Assembly: GCA_029931535.1 (NCBI GenBank)
Contig: JAQPZY010001695.1
Location: 6,368,501 to 6,432,500 of the forward strand
Length of the DNA stretch: 64,000 nucleotides
Direction of reading: 5' to 3'
DNA from: Margaritifera margaritifera
Lineage: Eukaryota > Mollusca > Bivalvia > Unionida > Margaritiferidae
Position 1 is the stretch's first letter. Each line of letters starts with the position of its first letter. The translations under genes were made by a program, and so were the position numbers. Positions 38,801-53,800 of this stretch are shown in pieces. The notes under the pieces were generated by a model. That model saw nothing but the letters and a program-made list of their open reading frames with translations. It ran no database searches and was not told the origin of the DNA.

Positions 38801-41800
38801 ATGAAGCTGACAGTGAAAACATGACTGAAAGCTTATATTTTTAGGGCACATTTGATGATTTAGGGACGGGTTTAAAAGAAACATACTAACTCTTTAAAGA
38901 AGTTATGAGCATGCTAAAGTTATTCTTTTGCACAGTCTGAGTTTTAAAGATTTGAACAAGTCAGAAGTCACTAAACCTGTTTTAAAGTGATACTGACAGA
39001 CGATGTGTTGATAACCTTTGTTTACCCAAGATGCAATATGGAATTTGTTTGGTGTGTCTGTATGTGATAAAAACTACAACGACACATTTTATTCATCAAA
39101 TACTTTCATAAGATTTAATATTGCATAGTCATGGCATTACTAGTCATTTAGATCACAATTTTATGCTATCTTCTCCAAACTGCATAGACCCAGATCTGCC
39201 GTTGCAAAATGTGCCAGCAGATATGGATCTGTGCAGTTTGTAAGGACTAATCAGTAGAAGAAACAACATAGACCCTGATCTGCTGGCGCATTATGCGATG
39301 GCAGATCAGGATCTATGTTGTTTGCATTTGGACCTGGCTTATACACGAGTTTATACGGTAAATCCTTTTCCAGTTGACTGTAATACAGAGTAGCATGTTT
39401 ACTATGATAAGGCTATGTTCCTAGCATTAGTAAATTTAAATTGATACATCTTTATCTGATACAAATAGCAACAGTCTACAGGCAATGGTCTGTGGGAATA
39501 AACAATGTAATTTTCCATGAGCTGCAACCTTGAACCTACATTGATTGACAAATTTTATTGATCTGATATAGTATAAACATCATGATATTATTTCTACGAT
39601 ATCATAAGATATAGTATAAACATCATGATATTATTTCTACGATATCATAAGATATAGTATAAACATCATGATATTATTTCTACGATATCATAAGATATAG
39701 TATAAACATCATGATATTATTTCTACGATATCATAAGATATAGTATAAACATCATGATATTATTTCTACGATATCATAAGATATAGTATAAACATCATGA
39801 TATTATTTCTACGATATCATAAGATATAGTATAAACATCGTGATATTATTTCTACGATATCATAAGATATAGTATAAACATCATGATATTATTTCTACGA
39901 TATCATAAGATATAGAATAAACATCATGATATTATTTCTACGATATCATAAGATATAGAATAAACATCATGATATTATTTCTACGATATCATAAGATATA
40001 GTATAAACATCATGATATTATTTCTACGATATCATAAGATATAGTATAAACATCATGATATTATTTCTACGATATCATAAGATATAGAATAAACATCATG
40101 ATATTATTTCTACGATATCATAAGATATAGAATAAACATCATGATATTATTTCTACAATATCATAAGAAAGTGGCATTATATTGTAATACAACTTTAGGT
40201 TCACAATAGCATCAGTAATAAAAGACCCCTTTTTATGAAGGTAAATTTGTGAGAGTTGTTTCCCTTTTTACCATTTTGGAAGACTAAACCTGTTTGTCCT
40301 ATAAAATATCCACTGTTCCATATTGAAAAGTTTTTGATTGACTGAAAAATCATAACATCATGCAAGGGATCTTCAAGCTTTGACATAATAATTTATCAGG
40401 TTAATTGGTCAGATAAATATTTTATTTAGAAGAGTGATATTTTATAAAATTCTATTATTGCCTCCAATAGGGGAGACATGGGCCCTAATATACATACATA
40501 CTCACTTATAAGTCAAGTCCAACTGCAAACTGTACAGACCCAGATCTGCTGTTGCATAGTGTGCCAGAAGATCTGGGTCTGTGTAGTTTGTGAGGAGTAA
40601 TCAGTTGAACAAACAACATAGACCCTGATCTGCTGCTGCATTATGTGATGGCAGATCAGGGTCTGTGTTGTTTGCAGTTTTACTTGACTTATAAGTGAGT
40701 ATATACATTATGTATTTTCAGACAATGAAGAAGGATGATATAAAACTACTGTTCAAAGGGAAGGGAGTAAACAACCAAAAGGATGGCCAATACACATTTC
40801 CTCCAGATATGATACCCCAGTACCTCAAGTTGCTGGAGAAGTATGATGGATGGATAGATAGATAGATGTATAGATGGATAGATAGATAGATGTATAGATG
40901 GATAGATAGATAGATATGTGGATGGATAGATAGATATATGGATGGATAGATAGATAAATAGATATCTCGATGGATAGATAGATATATGAATGGATAGATA
41001 GATGGATGAATGGATGGATAGGTATATATATGGATGGATTGACAGATATATGGATGGATAGATAGATATATTTTTTAGGGGGGGAGTAATATACAATACT
41101 AGATAATGTGATTTGCAAGTTAAACAAAGTTATCTGCAAACCTGTCACATTGACAGTTTATTAATTTAGCCAGCATAATCAAAAGCTAATTATGAAATTG
41201 ACTAATAAAGCATCCAAGATTATTCTTTGTATAATGTTACCGAATTGTCTTGTCCACTCAGTTTTATCTTACCTCTACAAAGTAGAGGTAAGCTCATGCA
41301 CTACCTACAGCATTTGGCATTGATGTCTGCACAGATAAAAGCAAACATGTACAGTCTCACTGTAACTCAACCATTCTTTCTTCCCAGGTTCAGGGCAATG
41401 GTTTGGAGTGGGTTTCATAGCACCTACCCCCTGGTGAGGGGACTAATTTTGTACATGCATTGAGATTAGTTGTACACACATTATAAAAATACTTGTTATA
41501 CCTGGAACCATAAAACTTGGTGAGGGGATGCATCTTGATGAGTAATAGACCCTCATCACAAAATTAGGTCACTATGACCCATATTTGATGCTTCACTCTG
41601 GTTAAATTTTGTTGTAAATTTCTCAAACTCTTAATGTTAGAATCATAAAACTAGATGATTTCGCGCATTTCTGATAGTAGCCCACCCTGCAATAAAAAAA
41701 AGTCACTGTCATCTACATACCACATTTACTGGCTTAGGTTAAGCTTTTGCATTTAGGTCATGACCAGATAGGTCTTTAGCACCCTGTATATATACCAAAA

Positions 41801-44800
41801 CTCATGAAATTTGGTAATGGAATGTGTCTTGATGAGTACTACACCCTCATCACAAAAGAAGGTCACTATGACCCATATTTCAGGCTTCACTGATTTGGGT
41901 TTAATCCCAAGCACTGTGCGCATGAGAATCATAAAACTAGATGATTGTATGCTTCTTGATTAGGACCACACCCTTAGAACAAAAGAAAGTCACATTTTAC
42001 TGGCTTATGTTAATTTTGCATTTAGCTTATGACCACATAATTTTGTGTACCTCAATAATATTGTTGTACCTAGAATCATGAAACTTGGTGAGAGGATGCA
42101 TCTTGATAAATACTACACCCTCATTTCAAAAATAGGTCACTGTGACCCATATTTCATGTCTCTAAATAAAAGGTCACTGTAACCCACATTTCACATTTTA
42201 CTGGCTTTGAGTAACAAGTTGTTTGCGTTTAAATCATAACCACATAGGATTTTTACATGCTATTTACATATTGGTTTATCTCAAATCATGAAACTTGGTG
42301 AGAGGATGCATCTTGATGAACACTGCTCATTCATTGCAGATTATTATGGCCCATGTGTTATGCATCACAGACATGGGTTAAATTGTGTTTTATGTTCATT
42401 ACTCAAGCACTGTTGATGCTAGAATCAAGAAATTGATGATGATATGCATCTCTGTTACTACAATATCCTTACAACAAAAGAAGCTTCTCTTGACCTATAT
42501 TTCATCTTTTACTGGCTTTTAATCAGCTTTTGCATTTAACCATGACCACATGAGGTTTTGTTGTAATGTATGCATACTAATCTTTCAAGAATTATGAAAC
42601 TTGGTGAGTGGATACATCTGAATAAGTTCTATATCCTTATTGCAAAAAGAGGTGACTGTGACATGTATTTTATGCTTCAGTGACTTTGTTGAAATTGTGT
42701 CTTTAAAGTTTATTTATTGAGTGCTATGTTCCAATCATGTTGAAAATGTGTTTCAAGTTCATTTATTAAGTGCTATGTTCCAGTCATGTTGAAATTGTGT
42801 GTTTAAAGTTCATTTATTGAGTACCACATTCCAATCTTGAAACTTTGATGCATCTGTGTTAGTACTACACCCTTACCAAAGAAGTTTGCTTTGACCAGCA
42901 TTTCATGCTTTACCAACATATGTTAAGTATGTTATGTTTATGACCACACAGATTCTCAAATGCTGTATGTACATCCGAGTCTGTTCAGAATGCCTTTTCT
43001 GACCAGTGCAGTTGGAAGCAGGAATGCATATGCATATTCAATGGTAAAAGTTCTGTGTGAATGACTATATATTGTAGATTGTGATAGTATTGTACATGAA
43101 CATGAGTATAGGAATAAGAGAAGTGGACTGCATGCTGCTTGATTTTCATATGAGGCCTCATTTGAAGTGGCTAATCAAAGTAATTACTGATGCATGAACT
43201 ATGCTTGTACCTATACTGGTTGTCACTCCAAGGTCAATCAAAGTCTGTGACTTTCACCCAGGAAAATGTGGCTTCTAGTTGTGTACAATGATGATAACTT
43301 CTAAAGTAGAGTTTACAAATTCTCATAGTTTGTTGTATTAAAGGTTTTTTAGAGAGAGATAGAGAACCAGATAAACAAACAAAATATATCTTAAATTATT
43401 TTCTTTTTGACCTCATATATGTTTGAGCTAATTTATATCTCATTTGCTTCTTTCAGATTTGAAATTGCATTGCCCCATGCAGAGAAAGAACTTCTGATTC
43501 CTTGTAGACTTCCAAAGGAAAGGCCAACCATTAATCTGCCAGTACAAAGAAAAAATGGTAGACTTCCACACCAATCAGAGTAGTTTATTAGAATTTTCAC
43601 TCACTACATATTAAATGTATGATAAGTTCTAATTTGAATTCTAGACATTGTTTAAATTATGATCATTACCATTTGCAAATACTGAATTGTTGGAACTTTT
43701 AATACATCTTTTAATGAATTGTTTTGCTTATGAGAATGAATAATTTTATAGGTACAAAATAGTAAACATAATTTACAGCTGATTTTACGGTACAGATGTT
43801 CGTTAAAGTTGAATAAGAATACAAAATTCTCGGCACAAAAAACGTGGGACAAAAAATAATTTCAGTACTCCATCATTATAACTTTTCAAATCATCACTGA
43901 TACATATCATGCCTTCTGGAAATTACACAGCTGCGAAACACATCTGTATTGTGTTATTGATGATTGGACTTAACATTTAGATAAAGGTGACCATATAAAC
44001 ATTTTTGTATTAGACTTTGAAAAAGCTTTTGATACTGTCCCACATGAATTCTTAAAGAGTAAACTATTTCATTATGGAATTGCAGGCAAAACTCTACGCT
44101 GGATAGACTATTTTTTTATGTTTCTGAGAGCAAGGTGTTGTGGTAAATGGTTTCAAATCTGGTTGTTCCAAAATAGCTTTTGGAGTACCTCAGGGCAGAG
44201 TACTTGGACCATTGGTCTTCTTCTTACACATTAAAGACAGCATGATTGAAATTGAGTCAGGAATTCACCTCTTTGCAGATGACTGTGTATGCTACAGATG
44301 ACTGTGTATGCTACAGATGACTGTATGCTACAGATGACTGTGTATGCTACAGATGACTGTGTATGCTACAGATGACTGTGTATGCTACATATCAATCAAA
44401 ACCCAGCAGGATACCAAGATATTACAAAATGATATTAATGAACTTAGACAGTGGGCAAGAAAATGGGGCATGCAATTCCAACCTAAGAAATGCAACATAA
44501 TGCAGATAACAAGAAATAAATGTCATACAACCAGTATGTCATATTCATTGGAAGGTACTACTTTAGAAAACCTCAGTCAAAAAAAATATTTAGGGGTCAG
44601 AATCACTAGTAATCTGAAATGGAATCTTCAAATTAAAGAATTATGCACCAAAACAAATCATACTTTAGGCCTATTAAGATGTAACTTGTCATCTTGCTCA
44701 CAAAATGCAAAAGAATTAGCTTTCAGGGGTTTAGTTAGACCTATTTTAGAATACACTTGTACAGTTTCTACATTCCTAGGTTTTAGAAGATGAAATTGAA

Positions 44801-47800
44801 AAAATCAGCCATGTTTGTTACATTCAATTATGACTATACCCCAAGAAGTATGACCTCAATATTGAATAAGTTGTCTTGGAAACCATTAAAAAGACATACA
44901 CTGGAAAATAGATAAATATTTTTCTACAAAGGTCTAAAAACAAAGCAAAAATACACTGCCACAATTTAATCAAACCAAAAAGAACCATACGCATGAGCTG
45001 ATAATTACTAATTCAGCTTTTTCCCCCAACAACCACAGACTAGAATTCATTACCACAAATATTAATTACAACTGCCATATCCTCAGAAAACCAGATTGAA
45101 ACTTTTCAGAATTAGTATGGACACATTTTTGCTAAAATAAGTTCTTGTTGTAAAGGTTGATGATGCGGGATACAAAAATGTCATTATGATGTAGCACCGA
45201 ACTAATCAAGATCTGTCCATCGGAGTCTTAGAGTAGACTGCCTTAAAGTGAGACCACCTTATAATGAAGTATATTATTGATATAATGTTACTACCACTTA
45301 ATGAAATGGAATCCACGACCATACTTGCCTATAACAGGAGCTGTGTTATAATGAAGGGCCTTATAGTGAGGGAGTTCTAGATATAGTTATAGCCTTATAA
45401 CAAGAACAGTGTTACAAGGAAGGGCCTGATAGAGAGGGATTCTGCTGAAAACTGACGTGCATTTTGTGCCAGGTCTGATTCTAACAACAAGGATGTCAGA
45501 ACAGGGACAACTTGACAGCCATGGCAACACCTGTGTTTTTTGGAAAGAGTTTGGGGTCTTTGGCAAATTATGAATTTATACATGTAGATCAATGTAGGTC
45601 CAACTTGTACTAAATATTCCCTACCCACCCACCCCCACCCCCACCCACAGGAGATGCCCCACCCTTTACAGAACTGTTGTGATGAGCTTTAAGTTTGATT
45701 CTTTAATTTCCAGAGAAGATATTCCGGTACTACTGTGTCCCTTACACACCAATTGGTCTATGGTCCAGACTAATCGCCAGAATGATAGCTCTGGCGGATA
45801 ACTTTGGTCTGCAGGTAAATCCAGTATCTTTTTTTTTTTTGGGGGGGGGGGGGGGGGTAAGGGTCACATTTATTAAACTCTCTTTTTTAGTAATAATTTG
45901 AAGCCTAAATACATTTAATTTTGAAACCTTTGTGACATCATAGAATCAGAAATAAATTTTGATAATTTAACTTGTGATAACAACTTCTTTTCCATGACTC
46001 CTATTGTCTTCACATATTTGTTACATTAGACCTTTCATTTTACTGCAATATACATGTTTTTGATACATAAATAGTTCTAATAAAGAACATTCAAATAAAT
46101 TTTACTATTCATTATTCTTTGCTGTATGAAAGTTCCATGCTGATACCTTGACAGATAAAAGCTAAGCTTTCAAATTGAAATTTGGGGTTGATGTTATTTA
46201 GCGTTATTTCATTTAAATCTACCTGGACTGGTGGTGATGGTAGAGGGGGGAGGGGGAATGCCATTTTATTTTATGGGGTACCACCAAAAGAAAAGAAATA
46301 TAATTACACAGAAAAAAAAGAAAAAAACTGAGTCAGACCTCATCCCTGCAACAAACAAATAGTGTTGTCCCTCTCCCCACAGGTAGATTTAAATGGAATA
46401 GCCCTTAAGTATTCTCAGTAATCTTGTAGTTTGGTGTCAACTACTCAGTTACTTTAGGGATAAATCCCCATGTAGAGTATAAAATGGGTAACTTTGTTTT
46501 TCTTTGAAAAAATGTATACCACTGCAGAGATACTACTTCATAAGTCACCCCTAAGATATCAAATAGTAATTTTTGTAATATATTTATGCAATAATACCAA
46601 TATTTATAATATTTCAGTTATAATCAAATGTTTCTTCATGCAACAATTAACCTTTTTAGTATCAATTTCTGCAAACACAACAAAAAAGGAATTATAAATT
46701 ATGACACTTTATAATTTCCTCTGTATATCTTTTACATTTATAAATTATGACACTTTATAATTTCCTCTGTATATCTTTTACATTTATAAATTATGACACT
46801 TTATAATTTCCTCTGTATATCTTTTACATTTATAAATTATGACACTTTATGATTTCCTCTGTATATCTTTTACACATATTAATTATGACACTTTATGATT
46901 TCCTCTGTATATCTTTTACAAATATAAATTATGACACTTTATGATTTCCTCTGTATATCTTTTACATTTATAAATTATGACACTTTATAATTTCCTCAGT
47001 ATATCTTTTACATTTATCGAAAGTGAAAAATACTTGGATATTGAACATTATCTTAAATAATTCATGTTTTTTTTTTAGAGTTTATTGAATCTGCCTCACA
47101 ACTCGTCCAAAATATACTGGAGAGAAGGGATATATGTGGAGTGGGCCAATGTAAGTAATGGTAAGATAATGTACTATATATATACTCGCATATAAGTCTG
47201 GTCCAACTGCAAACAACATAGACCCTGATCTGCCAGCACATTGTACAATGGCAAATCAGGGTCTGTGGTTATTCTACTGATTAGTCCTTACAAACAACAT
47301 AGACCCTGATCTGCCAGCACATTGTACAATGGCAAATCAGGGTCTGTGTTTATTCCACTGATTGGTCCTTACAAAATGCATAGATCCAGATCTGCCGGTG
47401 CATTATGCAACAGCATATCTGGGTCTATGCAGTTTGCAGTTGGAGTGAGTATATATGGTACTTTGTCATATTATTACTGTTATATCTCTTAATATTTAGA
47501 ATACAAGGGGTGTGTGCGTATGTTTGTGTGCACTTTTAATGTGTGACATGTATGTTCAGCATACTGGCCTCAAAACATCTCATTCATCAAGAAGTTTGTT
47601 GATGCGAATTTAATTAAGAAACTTTATGATGGTGTACATTCATAGAAAATGTTGGACTTTTTTGTAGGGAATGTGGTTCATATAAAAAAAATTTAAGGAT
47701 ATAATTTTAGGATTTTAGACATTTTATCTGTATTTTTTATTTTTATATAACTTTGACAGAATTTTTGCATCATTAAATTGGTCTTTTTTTTTGTGCTACT

Positions 47801-50800
47801 TCCTGTTTACGTTTATTTGGAAGGATTTATCTTCGTATTAGTGTAGGGGAAGGGTAGGTAATTCTTTCGTATTAGTGTAGGGGAAGGGGAGGTAATTCTT
47901 TATATTTTTGAACTTAACTTTTTTTTGACACCATATAGCCAGTATTGTGCTGACATCAATAACAAAAAATATTTTTTATTTGAAAATTATCACATTTGCA
48001 ATATACACTTTTTACCATGTACTTATTTAGCAGTACACAGACTGAATGAGTTTTGCTTTTAAATGTGCATGTTTTCGGCAAATACAGTGTGCTTGCTTCT
48101 AGTCAGGGTTTTTTGTTGTTGCTTTAAATGATATGGGATTTTACAGTATTGTGTACATTAAATGTGAACCTGTATTCAAACTGCTTCTATTTGATGATGC
48201 TACTTACTATTTTTACAGGTTACTTTCTTCTTGATAGAGGCACATGAGGGGGAATATGATGAAATTCATCTCACAGTACCAGCTACAAGAAAGGGTACAA
48301 TGTAAGAAAGTGACCATTTTCAATTTTGTCAGAATGTGTATGAAAGGAAAATTATTCAGCATTTCTGATACAACAGTCCAGGGGCCCTCTCAATAAATAT
48401 TTTTTATAAATTGGAGGCAACTTTATCTGGTGTTGAGAGTGATTACAATTTTGTGAATGATTATCAGTTTTCTCTAACCAGTTGATGACTGATAACCAAT
48501 AGATCAGTTCTTCACTTTACATCTTGCCAAAACCAGGGTAATTCTAGCATCCTTTATGAGATGATAATAGTTTCTATTTCTAAAGAAATGTCTTTCAAGA
48601 TTAAAGAACTTTTTCGAAATGAGCATTTTTCCTGGCCTCACCATCACAAAACTGTATTCAATATTTTGAGTAATAAAATGTTGCTCCAGGCTGATATATC
48701 TTACTCCAAAATTGACAAATGCAGCTTTTTGACTGGTCAGAACATTTTCAAGTAAGATTTGTAGTCAATTAAAGTTGTGTGATGGAGGGGCCTGAACTTT
48801 TGAATCCCAGTTTCCATTTAAAGTAGCTACAGTGGTTCAGTTGGTAGAGCATCATATGTGCAATCCAAGGGTCATGGGTTCAATAACTACTCAGGCCAGC
48901 ACGAGTCAGCCGCCTCGGTGTCACTGGGAAAGACATTTAGCTTCCATTTCCTCAGCATGATTTTGCCAATAATGTGTTCAATCTGTCCTTTAAAAAACAA
49001 AATATTCTTTGTTTTAAAAAGAGAAACAAAAGGAGTAAGCTGACATTCTCAGTAGATACAGATCCATGTTTTGAAACAGCAGTAGATACAGATCCATGTT
49101 TTGAAACAGCAGTAGATACAGATCCATGTTTTGACACAGCAGTAGATACAGATCCATGTTTTGAAACAGCAGTAGATACAGATCCATGTTTTGACACAGC
49201 AGTAGACACAGATCCATGTTTTGACACAGCAGTAGACACAGATCCATGTTTTGACACAGCAGTAGATACAGATCCATGTTTTGACAGCATTAGATACAGA
49301 TCCATGTTTTGAAACAGCAGTAGATACAGATCCGTGTTTTGACACAGCAGTAGATACAGATCCATGTTTTGACACAGCAGTAGATACAGATCCATGTTTT
49401 GACACAGCAGTAGATACAGATCCATGTTTTGACACTGCAGTAGATACAGATCCATGTTTTGACACAGCAGTAGACACAGATCCATGTTTTGACACAGCAG
49501 TAGACACAGATCCATGTTTTGACACAGCAGTAGATAAAGATCCATGTTTTGACACAGCAGTAGATACAGATCCATGTTTTGACACAGCAGTAGACACTGA
49601 TCCATGTTTTGACAGCAGTATACAGATCCATGTTTTGACACAGCAGTAGACACAGATCCATTTGTTGACACAGCTGTAGGCACAGATCCATGTTTTGACA
49701 CAGCAGAACCGAATTTTGACTAAAATCAATTAGAGAAATGGTAGTTGATTAATTGCATGGTCACTTCACTGAAAGAGTATTATGTTCAGTGGAACTGATT
49801 AATTGAAGTAGCATTAGCCTTGTTATTTTATAAAGCATCCAAGAATAAAATTTGCTGCAATTTTTTTAAAGCAGGAGATGGGTTTGTCATTTAACTTTTA
49901 CTTATCATAGTTGATTTACAGTATCTGTTTATAAACACAATACAGTTTTAATTAGAATTACTGGATTTTCAAACAGAAGTTTAGTATAATCTCCACTGCA
50001 TCACACTTTTGGAAATTTTTGTTCACATAGTTCTGATGGTTCATCTGAAGAAATGCTTGTTTGTCATTAAAATCAACACCATATGTTAGCAAGGTCTAAA
50101 AACATTAACACCATGTGTTACCATGGTCTAAAAACATTAACACTGTGTTACCAATGTCTAAAAACATTAACAACTTGTGTTACCATGGTCTAAAGACATT
50201 AACACTGTGTGTTACATGATCTAAAAATATCAATACCAAGTGTTACCATGGTCTAAAAACATCAACACCATGTGTGTTATATATATTGAATTTATAATAT
50301 GTGTCCTTGATTGTAATTTCGTAAACAACATGTTTACATAGTATTTGCGTTCAAGGCCAATTTTGTTAGCAGCTGGACTGTTATTTCCATATCTTGTTGT
50401 GACAGAAGTCAGATGCACAAAGTAATTTTCCCTAAAAATTACTCATATTCTTATGTGAGAATTGTCAGGTACACCTATTTGTATATATATGGGCTTAGTA
50501 AACAAGAGATCATTCAGATTCTAAAAGTCATGTTCTTAACATCAGTCTGTAAAGAAGCTATTTAAATAATCAGATGATGCAGTTGTGAAAACCAGATATA
50601 ATTCAGAGAGGAATTATTTTTTTAAAATATTCATTGGAAATACTAAAGTGCTCATAGATTTTAGGACTTTTGAGATTTATGTGAATTAATTCAAAACATT
50701 TCGGATTACATCATTGTGGTACATCAGGACATTCAAGACTTGTGGTACATCAGGACATTTGAGTCTATTGGAATTCATTCAGAACATTATATATTTTTGG

Positions 50801-53800
50801 ACTTGTGATTAGGACACTTAGGATTATTTGGACTTTAATTCACATTATTGTAAGTGTCTTTTGAATTTTCACTTTAATTATCAAGAAATAAATTGCTTAA
50901 TTGATTTTATTGATTTCACTTTCTTTCTGTTACTTAGTTTTAGGCCATAGAGTCGTAACAGTGTTACCATGGCCTAAAAACATCAACACCATGTGTTACC
51001 ATGGTCTAAAACTGTGTTGATCAGGGTTGATCATGCATTATGAATTGTTGTAAAATTATAGTTTTGACTCATTAGTAAATGCTTTCCACTGACACCCACT
51101 AAATATGACCTGTGTCAGTTATGGATATTTTACCTGGAAGAAACTTGTACTGTGAAACATAAAATTGCTTCTTGGTCATTGTCAGCTGTACTGAATCTAC
51201 AGAAGAATCAGGTCTCATTAAATTTTACTTACCCAATAGCATTTTATGAAAAATTATAATGGAATTTTCTTAGACGTTTCTTTATTAGGAAAGACGCTAT
51301 TTTGTGGAATATTGTTATGGTAGCATAAGTATACGTCAGTATTTCAGAAGAATTACATTTAGCCATTTAGACTTGCTAAACTAAAAATGGATGTAAATGA
51401 CTCAGTTCTTTTAAATATTGTACATTTTTAAACCAGCCCTCTCTCTATCATTGCAGGTATCATATCTATTTCCATTGAAAGTGATATGTTAATGTTAATC
51501 TCCTGCCATCTTAGTACGGGTGATTAGGTCATTTGCAGATTATTGTGATCCTTCACACGATTCAGTTTGTACTTTCAGGAGTGAGCTGCTTCCTGATAGT
51601 GTTCACTCATGTCCAAAATAGACTCATCCAAAATCAGGCCTTCCCAATAATGTTCACCCATGTTCAAAATAGACTTGTCCAAAATCAGGCCTTCCCAATA
51701 GTGTTCACTCATGTCCCAAATAGACTCATCCAAAATCAGGTCTTCCCAGTAGTGTTCACTCATGTCCCAAATAGACTCATCCAAAATCAGGCCTTCCCAA
51801 TAGTGTTCACTCATATCCCAAATAGACTCATCCAAAATCAGGCCTTCCCAATAGTGTTCACTCATGTCCCAAATAGACTCGTCCAAAATCAGGCCTTCCC
51901 AATAGTGTTCACTCATGTCCCAAATAGACTCATCCAAAATCAGGCCTTCCCAATAGTGTTCACTCATGTCCCAAATAGACTCATCCAAAATCAGGCCTTC
52001 CCAATAGCGTTCACTCATGTCCCAAATAGACTCATCCAACATCCAAATGTGCATTTAGATAAAGGTGGTTGAAAGATTCCAAATATATATCACAAAGATG
52101 ACATGGATTAACATAAAGAAAACCTATCACTTCAGGGGGAAATTGATGTGATAGTTTTGCGTTGATAGAGGGAAAGTTGGTTTGAAAATAAAAGAATTGA
52201 ATCATTCTCTCCAGATTTTGGCAGTATTGTGTTTGTATATAGATCTAGCTAGGGATACAAGTCGTGGATGGTTCTGTAGAAAGCTATATCTCTCTCTCTC
52301 TCTCTCTCTCTCCCTCTCCCTAGCTACCTACCTACACTGCTTCCTCATTTTATCACACCCTAATAACTTGTGAACTTGCTTATAATGTGGAAGCAAGTAT
52401 GGATCCCATTTATTTCATATAGAAAGGCCAAAAATAGGCTTCTATTTACTTACCAAAAAAAAATTGCAAACAAAATTGTTCAATGACATTTTGATATATT
52501 GCTTGTTTCATCATCAAAAATGGCAGTCAGTGCATGACAATTTGAAATCATTGTCATGAAAATCACAAATTTGAATGAGAAATTGTATATTTTATAAGAT
52601 TTTCATGAACAAAAATATCTCAATAAATAATACAATATATAACAAAGTATCGATCAATGAAAATATTGGTAAATGCCTACAAGTGGCAACAATATATGAA
52701 ATAAATACCAATTAAAGAAGTCTTGTTAAGTTAAATTCATGGTTTAATTTTATCTTTTAGTTGGGTTTTAATGTAATTATCATAAATGTGATACACCCTC
52801 ATATATTCAAAAGTGAAAAAGAGTCCATCAAATGTTACATCGATCGATGATTGCAGGTGTTTCCATAAGAACCTAATTAGGTGTACTTGCTCAGTGGCTA
52901 CACTGGCTTTCTTTTGACAACTGTTGAAATCTCAATGGTCCTTTGACACAATGACTGGGGCTAATTAACAGAGTAGTTGTCTCCAGCTGATTATAGTATA
53001 TGAAGGGTTCTGACATCACAGTAACGCCTGGGTGTAGATCAGCATTATTTCTTGTTAACATCACACACTGAAGACAACTCCTAGTTTTTGTCTTTGACTA
53101 GAGTAATCAGTGGATTGTTTTTTAAACTTTGTTGTGATGCATTTGAAAATAACTTGCAAGTTCTAATACAGTATATATATTTCTCATTTTTAATTTTTCT
53201 CTTTCTTTTGAGTCTGTTTCTTTTTATAATATGGGTGTAGTATTCTGGGACAGTGAACATACAGCCTGTGTTTATTAGTACAACCAACATGATTGTATTC
53301 AATCATTTTCTTGTTCTGTCGACAACAAGTAGTTACATTAAATATCAGTATCTTGAGGAATTAACTAGTGCAACCATATTGATGTATTTCGACCAGATTG
53401 TTTATGAGCTATGAGGCTTTAGTTCAATTGTATTTGCTTGCGATGGATAAACGTTTAATATTGAGAGGGAGGCAACTCAAATTTTACTGTTGCACAAATT
53501 TGTGAGTACCACACGTCAACTTTATTTATATTAAAAGTCTGTCATTCATTTATTAACTTTATTTGATTTCTTAAGATCTAGAATCCAATAATATTAAAAT
53601 CAAATATATGAATAGTTATGAAGGACAAAGGAGAAATTCGCATCTATCAGTGAAAGCTGCTAGAACTTCTCCACCCCCATCCCACATCCACTGTCAGTAT
53701 TAGCCCCAGTTTGTTTCCCTCACTATCTTGCACCATTACTTATGACGTAGTCAATGTCTATGAACCCTATTGCTTGTGAGTTATCAAGGAAGAGGAGTAT

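Noticed and set aside
48837..48905. tRNA gene
   Set aside because: A and B boxes are present, but they belong to a SINE head that continues into a SINE body; stems do not pair as in a working tRNA.
48952..49729. Overlapping repetitive frames on both strands (DTAVDTDPCF and SKHGSVSTAV types)
   Set aside because: A 30-bp minisatellite; the same sequence is open in at least four frames.
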